In this document: one piece after another, positions 55,678 through 64,000 of the stretch
Numbering within the stretch: position 1 is the first letter of the stretch
Layout: each line of letters starts with the position of its first letter
Assembly (NCBI GenBank): GCA_016648135.1
Contig: JADDOH010005008.1
Coordinates: 186,001-250,000, forward strand
DNA: 64,000 nt
Reading direction: 5' to 3'
Source of the DNA: Agrypnia vestita
Lineage: Eukaryota > Arthropoda > Insecta > Trichoptera > Phryganeidae
Translations under genes and position numbers: made by a program
The notes under the pieces: model-generated
The model's database searches: none
What the model saw: only the letters and a program-made list of their open reading frames with translations
What the model was told of the DNA's origin: nothing

Positions 55678-56149
55678 CAGATGTCTCTAGTAGGTTTTGA
55701 AATTTTTCTAGTAGCACACGTTTCAAGAAGCACTTCATGTAGGTCATTATAATTTTGTAGTACTGCAATTAGTTTCACCTTTATTGAAATTAATTTATTT
55801 CCTGTATTTATCTTATCCATTGAATATAAATGTTTATTGCAATAATTAAAAATAATAATGAACGCGAGAATTAGAATTCGAGGCTCTGGCAGCGAGCGTG
55901 TTAAGCGTAACAGATGCGCGCGTAATCTATCCGCCAACGCAATGATCGATCGCTACTTAATCCTCACCTTGGGGAGCGCGAACCTTAACACCCATTAAAC
56001 AAATGAAAGAGAAAATCTACAAAAATACACTCGATAGCAATTTGTTGCATCATATTGGAGTTCATTGCAAGCAGTTTGCACATGGCTTTTGCCGAATTGG
56101 CTACGGTTATTTTTTACAACCTTCTTTAATAATTCACAGATCATTCGTA
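55678..56149. other. unannotated stretch
   Basis: 55855-55990 is CpG-richer and contains a 48-codon plus-strand ORF and an 87-codon minus-strand one. Neither is recognised. Confidence 0.3.
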
Positions 56150-56233
56150 GCGACACGACTCGTAGTTCAGTGGCGTTGACGCTGGCTTCTCGTACCAGGG
56201 TTAAGTGTTTGATTCCCGGTGAGGTCAGAATTC
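56150..56233 (+). mobile_element. tRNA-derived SINE, family A, head only
   Basis: GACTCGTAGTTCAGTGGCGT (A box), GGCTTCTCGTACCAGGG and TTTGATTCCCGGTGAGGTCA (B box) match the head of the copies at 23506 and 34550. The body is cut by the family L element that follows at 56234. Confidence 0.7.
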
Positions 56234-56776
56234 ATATACAGGGTTATTTGGAAAACATTAATAACCTCGCAGGACTATATTCCTGCCTTGATTATGAGGC
56301 GAAAATGTTCAAGCAACCATAACCTAATATCAATAGTTATGGAGGTATGCGATATCAAAGTTTGCATTTTTTTTCAATGTTTCTGACTTTTTTTTTGTGA
56401 AACGTTAGACTAAACATAACAGTAACATATATCGAATATGAAAAATTCATACCCTTTAATACAAGTCAAATAAAAAAATAAAAACCTTCGAATTCCAATT
56501 GGAAAACACAAACTCATTTTTTCAGGTTTTATTACATTTTATTTAACTTGTTTTGAAACGAATAAATTTTTCGTAATCAATAGGAGTTACTATAATGATA
56601 GCCCAATGTTTTACAAAAATAAGTCAGAAATATTGAGAAAAAAAATGCAAACTTTGATGTCGTATATCTCCATAACTATTGTTATTAGGTCATGATAGCT
56701 TGAACATTTTCGAGGCATAATCAAGGCAGGAATATTAGTCCTGCGATATTAATGTTTTCCAAATAACCCTGTATAT
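56234..56776. mobile_element. long inverted-repeat element, family L, best copy
   Basis: ATATACAGGGTTATTTGGAA at the left and its inverted TTCCAAATAACCCTGTATAT at the right are nearly perfect. The arms continue for about 150 bp, including TATTCCTGCCTTGATTATGA, GAAAATGTTCAAGC and ATATCAATAGTTATGGAG. The centre is a weaker palindrome. No ORF. It inserted into a family A SINE, so it is younger than that SINE copy. Confidence 0.85.
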
Positions 56777-56944
56777 GATTTTTATAATGCGTATTGGCTA
56801 CCGTAATTGTATCCCATGGCCTGCTATAGTGTTAAAAATAAAACTGTTTTGACTTTATTGTCTAAAGCATTTATAAAAGGGTTACAAGACGATACAAAAA
56901 TAAAACTTACGCAGATATAGAATGCGGCAAAAAGTTTTTTGGGG

Positions 56945-57010
56945 GCACGGAGTATCGATCCCGCTGCCTCTCACATGGTAAGCCGTTCCTGTGAAATCTT
57001 AGTTACACGC
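56945..57010 (-). mobile_element. possible tRNA-derived SINE head
   Basis: Minus strand: GTGTAACTAAGATTTCACAG, GGCTTACCATGTGAGAGGCA, GCGGGATCGATACTCCGTGC. The B box and T-arm pairing look tRNA-like; the D-arm half is poor. Single copy in this window. Confidence 0.35.
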
Positions 57011-57118
57011 CTAGTAGACAATCAAATGGCCGTATTCTGATCATCATCATCATTGCTATATCTGTATCTTGGTAGTTCTTGCATAACATTGTAATGCCGT
57101 CAGTTATGACGTTTTAAG

Positions 57119-57249
57119 TTTGACAAGTTTGAAATGAATGTATTCAATCAATTAGAAGGCTCATTATTCATAATTGTGAACCACTTAACGTTTGTTTACG
57201 TTTTAGAGCTTTCTGATTGATTGAATTTATTCATTTCAAACCTATCAAA
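57119..57249. mobile_element. 131-bp palindromic MITE
   Basis: The 44-bp arms TTTGACAAGTTTGAAATGAA...AAGGCTC and GAGCTTTC...CCTATCAAA are inverted with about six mismatches. The loop is about 43 bp. No ORF. Confidence 0.7.
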
Positions 57250-57336
57250 TTTATTGTTTCAAGTTTATAGAACTATATAATCACACATATGGAAATAAAA
57301 ACACTTGTTTTTTAAGTTCTACATTTTTATTTTTTT

Positions 57337-57376
57337 GAGACGCGTTTCGCCTTATGAGGGCATTATCAATCTAAAT
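57337..57376 (-). ncRNA. hammerhead-like terminal motif with altered core
   Basis: Minus strand: TTGATAA, TGCC/GGC stem with CTCATAA, GAAA, CGCG and TC. The order is that of a hammerhead, but box 1 has T for C3 and A for G8. The split copy at 6974/7476 has the same TTGATAA, so the change predates both insertions. The partner copy at 57905-57930 has lost GAAA by deletion. Confidence 0.45.
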
Positions 57377-57459
57377 ATTTTATTTTTTCAGTTGGATAAA
57401 CAACTTTGAGGATCGACATTTTAAAAAAAAAATTTTTTTATTTGTTTTAATCTACTTAC

Positions 57460-57847
57460 ACAGGATGTCCCGTATCTCGACGTCAAGTCATAATAGTTTT
57501 CAGAAAAATATTTATGTCATGTGTTTTAAAAATTTTAAGGCATTTAAAAAAAATCTACACCTGTGACGGTCTTTTCACTCCTGTTGCTACAAATCTTTAT
57601 TTTTCTTCATTTTTTTATTATTACGTAATCCTGAATAATGCTTCCGTAAACTTTTGTCCAAAATTCAAAGCCAACCGCTCCAGTTTGGAAGAAAATGTCA
57701 CTTTTTGACCAAACCAAGTATTCAAAATCAATACTTTGTCCAGTTTTAACTGACTGTTTTTTTTTTTTTTAATATTTTTCTGATAACTATTATGACTTGG
57801 CCCATCACCCGATTTCGGCTTGACGTCGACATACGGGACACCCTGTA
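57460..57847. mobile_element. 388-bp MITE with ACAGGATGTCCCGTAT-type ends
   Basis: The left end CAGGATGTCCCGTATCTCGA then CGTCAAGTCATAATAG matches, inverted, the right end CTATTATGACTTGG...GCTTGACGTCGACATACGGG then ACACCCTG. The 64-codon and 88-codon ORFs inside on opposite strands are not recognised as a transposase. Confidence 0.75.
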
Positions 57848-57990
57848 TAATTTTAAATATTTTACATTCACAACTTGTATTATACAAGTTATATATGTAA
57901 AATATTCAGATTGATAATGCCCTCAAGGCAGAACTTGAAAAACGAGTGTTTTTATTTCCATGTGTGAAACATGTCAAACTTAAAACGTGA

Positions 57991-58949
57991 AAATTGGCGA
58001 CATTTATATAAATGTTGTGTACTTGTATTGAATTGTGTACAAATATATTATATTATCACATCTCACTCATATCCGTCGGAAAGGGAGTGGCTAGTATCCC
58101 CGTCTACGATGCACCAACTCTTTTAACTATTTCAATTTACATTTATTTATTTAACATTTCTCCTAACCAGAGATCAAATTCTGTGAAGAGATGTTACGAA
58201 ACGAGCGTCTGAGACATGCAAGGCGTTTTTTTAATAGACTCAAGTACAACAAACATTATTTATATTTTTTAATACAAAAATCTGGAAGTCATCTTTTAGC
58301 AGCCTTGCTGCACCGCAGATGTAAATTCAACAAGTGGAGAGTAAATATTTAGCCGTTATTTAACTTTTGCATAATCAAACGAATCGGCGAGCAACGGTGA
58401 ATAGAAAAAAACGTAGTACACAGTTGCACAGCCGGTCCAGGATATAGCGCTACTCAATGATCGGTGTGCACCTATTCCGAATTGAGAGTGACTCATACGA
58501 AGATCAGCCATTTTTAATCTGCTGGACAAAGGCCTCTGACTGCCAATCTTTGACGTATCCTTACAATTTCTCTAGATCGCTTTTCGTATCATGGATATCG
58601 TTCAAGAATATTTGTTGGTCCATCGATTTTTATTTGTGCCTCTTGAAATGTGTCAGCTGCCACCCATAATAATTTACCTTTTTAGCTTGAATAATTTCCA
58701 GTATATCACTTTCTATACTTTATGTCATCTGGAGATATTGAATAACTTGAGGGGTTAAAAAAATCTATCCATAAAATATTACGTCATCATATTAAGTAAA
58801 TATTCATTTCATTTCATATTATAAGTGGATGAGAAGCAGCCTTTGTCCTAACTGTCTGAAAAACGGATTTTGCGGTGACCACTGCACCGAAATAAAAAAC
58901 TAAATAGGATATTATTATGCAATATAAAATTAAATAAATGTTTAAAAGG
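57991..58949. other. unannotated stretch
   Basis: No gene or repeat end recognised; ORFs of 66 and 70 codons have no motif. Confidence 0.3.
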
Positions 58950-59165
58950 GAGTCTCCGAGGATTACTAATTAAAAATATACTGAATTGTAGATTTTATAT
59001 ATTTTGTCCAAAATCATGTTGCCTAAAAATTTAGAGGCTATATTTCCTACAAAAATTCGAATACAGTAGATTATAAATTACTTATTCATCAAAACATTAT
59101 AAATTAGTATTCCTCGATGACTGCGTTAATTTTTTTTTGCATATTGCTGCCTTTGCTTTTATACC
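58950..59165. mobile_element. MITE of the GGCAGCAATATCC family, left end eroded
   Basis: CCGAGGATTACTAATT, ATACTGAATTGTAGATTTTA, then the inverted ATTAGTATTCCTCGATGACT, GCATATTGCTGCCTTTGCTT. Same plan as 32040 and 35855; the left terminal GCAGCAATATCC is missing. Confidence 0.6.
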
Positions 59166-59221
59166 CTACGTATCGTATACATGAGTAGGTACTTGATCGA
59201 AGGATTTGAAAAAGTATCGAT

Positions 59222-59530
59222 TTGCTAAAAATGGCGATATTTCAGTGTGAAAATTTCAATTTCACGTTAAAACATGACTCGTTTTTGTTGAATAAAAAAA
59301 AAGTCTTAAAAAAATCCTTCAAGTACACTAGTTTTACTGGTGAAGAAAATTCACCAAGTACAAAAAACATGGATCTGGATAATATGATTTTGATAAAAAC
59401 GCGTTTAAAGTTTAAAATGTATTTTCATTGCGATAAAATATGCTTACTTAAAATTTCAAGAACTCCGTTAATATTTGTAGTATTGAATTAAAATTTTCAG
59501 AAGATATAGAAACTAAAAAACTGATTTTTT
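59222..59530 (+). repeat. dispersed repeat shared with 20870-21190
   Basis: ATATGATTTTGATAAAAACG, CGTTTAAAGTTTAAAATGTA, GCGATAAAATATGCTTACTT and AAAATTTTCAGAAGATAT correspond in order to the copy at 20.9 kb. The 89-codon ORF across it is not shared, so it is not taken as a gene. Confidence 0.5.
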
Positions 59531-60963
59531 TCTAGATTTTTGAGCATAAAATTTACGAGGCATTAACAGCGACACTAACATAATTAAAACTTGTAATACT
59601 GTCACCAGCAAAGCCTCATTAAAAACATTACTGGAAACTAAAAGAAAAACCTACTAACGGCAAAATTGAATGCAACTATAGAGCTTCTAGGGATTGTACC
59701 AAAATTCAATCAAACTTAATATTAAATATTTTTAATTATTCTTTTAAATTTTAATATCTTCCTATTTCTTAGTAAGATGCATTTAATTAACGTAAGAACC
59801 ATTCAATTCTACACATTTTTTCCATCACATCATATACTTAATGGAGAATAAAGCCCAAGAGGAATGAGAATAGTTTTATTAAGAGGCTTTTTTGCTGTTT
59901 CTCTATTAATGATTTTTTCCCTAAATAGTTATCGAGGTAAAAGTTGTCGTGAAGCAAGCTAGCGGGTCTGTTCTTACTGGTTTGCCTTATTTTAAAAATC
60001 GAGTCTTGACAGCTATTACATAACATTGTATACTTCATCATTTTTTAACGTAATGAATATTATATAAAATAAGTGGGTACATACATCATTTTTAAAAAGG
60101 TTTGCTTCACATACATCTAATGTCTTCATCAAAGTGTCCGTTATTACCACTAATTAACATAGAAACTAGCTGTAACCCGTCAAAAATGACGGGACTTCTA
60201 CAAAAAACTTAATATTACATTATGACGAACGGACGGACGGACAGACAACGAAATTATTATAATTGGTATATTGACATTTGACAGATGTCTTGACATTTCT
60301 CAAAGAAACTTACGCGCTCATAAATAAGTTTTATTATATATGTATATTTTGTCTTACAGTATTACAACTGTTGTCACCCTGAGAAAAGAGGGGTAGGTCC
60401 TCTTTGGTCGTCAGCGACGGCTTTTTTGTCACGTGTTTTCATCCACTTAAGCTATCACTTAGTCGACTTCGACAGCAACGCGACAATCTCATATTTGTTT
60501 ATCTTTTCATCTTCACTTCTTCTTCACGAACCAGCGGGACACTGTTTTTTCAGAAGTGGCTCCTTCACTCCATGCGAGTTGTAATAGGTCCGAGTTTAAA
60601 TTAAAGAACAACTATATTTGAGAAAGCCGCGGCCTACACCTGTCTGTTGCACTGTTGATGATGATGATTATCAATATTCACGTGCCATATTAATATTTTA
60701 CCACCGTAAATTTTATTGTTAATTTAATAGTGTAATATAATAATAATGTTGGTAGGTATGGGTTACTTGATAGATAGCGAGGTTTCGCATGAGATTTTTT
60801 TTCTGGCTTTTTATTGGTCGCTACAAAATGTCGTAGTTGATGTCGTCATCAATAACCATGAATGGGGTTAATGGGGTCGACATCCTCGGCTCAGCCAAGA
60901 GGTAAAAGGGATGTCAACAGAATGAATGACACAGGTCAGATTTCCACGGTCGCTATAGCTATT
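59531..60963. other. unannotated stretch with one small repeat
   Basis: 60165-60260 has CTAGCTGTAACCCGTCAAAA, ATGACGGG and GACGGACGGACGGACAGACA then ACGAAATTATTATAATT, the dispersed motif also at 5345 and 48270. The remainder has no recognised gene. Confidence 0.4.
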
Positions 60964-61494
60964 ACTAGCTGTGCCCGCGCGGCTTCGCACGCATAGATTT
61001 TTAGAACACTGTTTGGATCGTCATAGAACATTCGCGAACCTTCTAGAATATTCTCCTTCCAGAACTCTCAAGAAATTTATTGAATGTGCAGGAACCTTCC
61101 GCCACTCAGTTAAGAACCTTATAGAACTTTATGGAATTTTCTAGAACCTTCTCCTTCCAGAACTTTCTAGAGCAGGTTTTTCCGGAACCTTCTAGACTCA
61201 CCGACACAGTCGGCGCGCCTATTTTGAAACAATCTGAAGCATTTGCAGCCTTCCCATAACAAAACAATGTGCTAGAAAGCACATTTTCGTCACCCACTCC
61301 CACCCACGCACAGCCACCCCCGCCAAACTCGCATATTTTCGATGTGACACCAAGGGCTATCCACCGCCATAACCACCGGTTGGTGGTTGTGACTGGTTGT
61401 GGAGAAAACTTGGCGGATAGGGGAACACGGGTTTCTTTATATATATATATATAGAATATATATATCATATATATATATATCTATCTCTATCTAT
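60964..61494 (+). repeat. insect dispersed repeat with ACTAGCTGTGCCCGCG head and TA tail
   Basis: It starts ACTAGCTGTGCCCGCGCGGC then TTCGCACGCATAGATTTT, like the copy at 51710. The body has AGAACCTTCTAGAA-type repeats (at least six ACCTTCTAGA/AACTTTCTAGA variants between 61036 and 61195). It ends GGGAACACGGGTTTCTTTAT and ATATATATATAT. The 120-codon minus-strand ORF across it is not recognised. Confidence 0.6.
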
Positions 61495-61545
61495 TAGGTC
61501 CTTACATATGAAATTGACGTTTTACCGTACTGGCAAATTTGATCT
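61495..61545 (+). mobile_element. solo mariner terminus
   Basis: TTAGGTCCTTACATATGAAA, then TTGACGTTTTACCGTACTGG and CAAATTTGATC match the terminus of the mariner at 39041-40327 for about 50 bases, then similarity ends. It follows a CTCTATCTA stretch directly after the TA-rich end of the preceding repeat. Confidence 0.8.
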
Positions 61546-63334
61546 TGTAATGACCCAGGTAGATAGTAAGGTCTCTCGGCCTTGATACATTTAATAATAA
61601 TTTAGTATAGCTCCTGGTCCGGCACCAGAGTTAGACATCCCATGGAGTGTGTGTTGAATATATAAGGCGAAGCAAATCTATAATACAAATCATTCCATTG
61701 CAAATCAATGTAAATCATATTCTTTTCACGGCTAACGATGTAAGATGACCCTAATGTGGGTCCTACTAAATAATGAAGGTTAGTAAGTAGCAAACCGTCG
61801 CGTTCAAAATACAATATATTGGATTATCAACTATTTCATTATTCTTATATGTGAGCGCGCGCGATCGGGCGACAGGTTGCAACCGGTCGACTTCAACCAT
61901 ATGATGTAGCGATACAGTTGTTAAAACTTAAATATTCAATACAGAAATATTAGTACTACTAAAATTCAACTTTTCATATGAAATAATGTTCTATACTATC
62001 AGAAATTATTCTATACGATAAATTAACTAAAAATACGTATTAACTGAAAATAATTTTTAAATAATATAAATTTCATTGCAATGAATAAGGTCATTTGCCG
62101 TATGATGTTAGCGAAAATAGTTGTACGGCGCGGGTGGCAACGGCTGAGGTCGACAGATACGCTGTAACTATAAAAGGATCGCGGAATAAAATATTATACC
62201 TTCTATGAAATATTAAAATAATGTATCCTATACAATATTAATACTCTGCCTGTGCTAACTATACATTGAACTAAAATATATATTATTAACTGGAAATAAT
62301 TATTCTGTGAAAATTTCGCTTTTGAATGCAAAATTAACTAAAAATATTAACTAAAATATTTCTAACTTGCTGTTGAATATTACCTATAAAGATATTGACT
62401 AAAACTTTTGCTTTGAATGGAATATTAACTACTTCTCTCATCAAATATTATTCTGCAGCAAATATTCAATGAAATTATAGGAACTAAAATATTTCTATCA
62501 TCTTGGGTTCGCACACTATATTGATAATACCTAATGCCCTTCGCATTTACTAAATGTATTACCTAAATAACCACAGCTATACCATCCTGTCCGTCAGGGA
62601 CGAAACATAAAACACAGTTATATTTCTAAAATTGCTACCTCTTACGCGACAAAAATACCTATTACAGTCGGGCTATGAATATGAACTATCTCCGCCTCAT
62701 AATGGCGCCTGGTACCAATACTAAAACCTTTACTAGAAATAATAAATGCGAATAAATCTCGATAAATATAATATATACTATTCGTAATACGTCGTTGAAT
62801 TGGCACATGATTCGTCTAATGGATGAAGGACCCCGTTGTGTATCGTAATAACTTCAAATTCTTTTATAGGAGCAGTGTGGAAACAATTGCATAATATTAC
62901 GTAATAAAAACATCTAACGAACCTAATAATCTATACATTTATGTTACAATAAAATACGTTCACCAGAAGAATTCGTGTATTAGAAATAAAACCTTTTCGA
63001 TTTGAGACAAACCAGTAAAATCGTTCGAACGGCGCAAAGGGAAAAATTCACACATATTAAATAACACTGAAATTAATAATTATAAACACTTTGTATTAGC
63101 AAATTCTTACCTTGAATGGTTTCGTTCTAGACGTGCATGAACCTGTTCATATTAATTCCATGGGAAAATAATACATTTATTTTCTATCTACGAAATAAGA
63201 CATTTTTGAAGCGAAACTTCTTTATGAATAAATAGATAAGATCTCGGGGATGGTTTGTTCGAAAGGATTCTACAACAGCCCGTGAGTTTATATGAAATAA
63301 TAGTTTCTTTGAATGCTAAATTTTGGTTTTTTAA
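61546..63334. other. AT-rich unannotated stretch
   Basis: Between 61925 and 62490 the motif AATATTAACTAAAA and close variants recur many times without fixed spacing. 61850-61910 has GCGCGCGCGATCG. No gene recognised. Confidence 0.35.
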
Positions 63335-63770
63335 ACCCTCAGCATCTCTGCTGAGAGGGGTAGAGGCCCCGCGCCCGCCTAAACCCGGTGGCCGACTTCC
63401 TAAGTGACTAAACGGCCCCCCTTGTTCCTCCGGAACTTACTGCATCCCGAGACTCTATCTCTTCTTTACGAGATGTGATCCTGTGACGCCTCTCTTTTAG
63501 GCTTATAATTGAGAAGGCCGTACTCTTTTGGTACGAGTTTCTGATGATGTGTGTTGTCTTGAGGCGCCTTTCTTTTAGGCCGGTGTTTGAAGAATCATGT
63601 ACTCTTTTGGTACGAATTGATGACGACATTAGCCTCCTTTGCGGGCATAGTCAGCGATGTTACAAATTATTGTGCAATCTCATTATGCCTTTTCAGAGCG
63701 GCGTCCCACGATTCTGCATCTTGCAACATTTACTTTGGACAAATGTTAGAGTGTTAGTAACATATTTATA
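63335..63770. repeat. GC-richer block with a 70-odd-bp internal repeat
   Basis: GCCTCTCTTTTAGGC, TACTCTTTTGGTACGA and TGATGA occur twice in order (about 63488-63555 and 63563-63625). The minus-strand ORF 63629-63408 therefore contains LKERR twice. It looks like the untranslated or 5' region of a retrotransposon, but no diagnostic domain is visible. Confidence 0.4.
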
Positions 63771-63835
63771 ATATCCCAGCTATTCCATATGAGTGAATGA
63801 TTTTTATATTTATTCTGGCCCTGTCTTTCTTACAG

Positions 63836-64000
63836 AGGACGAAATAGAAGTTAACGTTTTCTATCAAGGTTTTACAGCATTCAAGCATGGAAATCCTTCC
63901 AAAGACAAAGGGAACCTTTTTGTTGGTTTAAGTAGTTTGCGCCAGATGAGGTTAGGTGGTCGGTTTATTGACGACCCCGAGCAACAAGGAGGACCCCGCC
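63836..64000 (+). CDS. possible exon running off the right edge
   Basis: CCCTGTCTTTCTTACAG at 63819-63835 is a strong acceptor with a pyrimidine tract. After it one frame stays open to the window end: DEIEVNVFYQGFTAFKHGNP, SKDKGNLFVGLSSLRQMRLG, GRFIDDPEQQGGPR. The other two plus frames close at once. The protein is not recognised. A retrotransposon 5' region is the main alternative, given the repeat block to the left. Confidence 0.3.

Larger units (their letters stand above)
57104..57990. mobile_element. nested composite of PLE-like terminus and MITEs
   Basis: GACGTTTTAAGTTTGACA at the left and TGTCAAACTTAAAACGTG at the right are inverted. Inside lie a palindromic MITE (57119-57249), two opposed copies of the hammerhead-like terminus (57290-57376 and 57870-57970), and between them a second MITE (57460-57847). 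The order of insertion can be read from which element is interrupted. Confidence 0.5.

Overview
This is AT-rich eukaryotic DNA from an arthropod, almost certainly an insect. The evidence is tRNA-derived SINEs, Jockey/RTE-type non-LTR fragments, Penelope-like (PLE) fragments with hammerhead ribozyme motifs, a D,D34D mariner, many short inverted-repeat elements, and a GC-rich exon with canonical splice sites. The order is not resolved; Lepidoptera is a reasonable guess only. There is no operon, phage, CRISPR or rRNA signal.

Layout. 0-8 kb: a non-LTR reverse transcriptase (RT) tail at the left edge, a nested inverted-repeat element, a 5'-truncated RT insertion with a 10-bp target duplication, a PLE 3' piece (GIY-YIG domain plus hammerhead), a 44-bp satellite running into a CpG-rich block, a 201-bp tandem duplication, and an RTE insertion inside a hammerhead-like motif. 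7.75-8.07 kb (minus): the best host-gene evidence, an internal exon with a poly-Gly/poly-Pro stretch. 8-24 kb: SINEs, decayed RTs, long inverted-repeat elements, a hAT-like element filled with a TATCGATA array, PLE remnants, a GC-rich open block at 17.5-18.05 kb and a long hairpin at 18.5 kb. 24-31 kb: two weak minus-strand exon candidates, an RT tail and SINEs. 31-41 kb: short inverted-repeat elements, a second GIY-YIG fragment, two well-formed hammerheads, RT tails and an almost full-length but broken mariner. 41-50 kb: mostly unannotated DNA with four short-loop hairpins, one 0.78-kb inverted-repeat element and an RNase H-like tail. 50-64 kb: RT fragments, insect dispersed repeats, a hAT-like palindromic element, a nested composite at 57.1-57.99 kb, and a possible exon at the right edge.

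Function. The window reads as intronic or intergenic DNA of one or more large host genes, heavily colonised by mobile elements. Every RT and transposase seen is truncated, frameshifted or interrupted, so no autonomous element is intact. The most interesting material is RNA-level: several hammerhead motifs in different states of decay, two with complete catalytic boxes and pairing stems. All family assignments come from reading motifs; no alignment or folding program was run.
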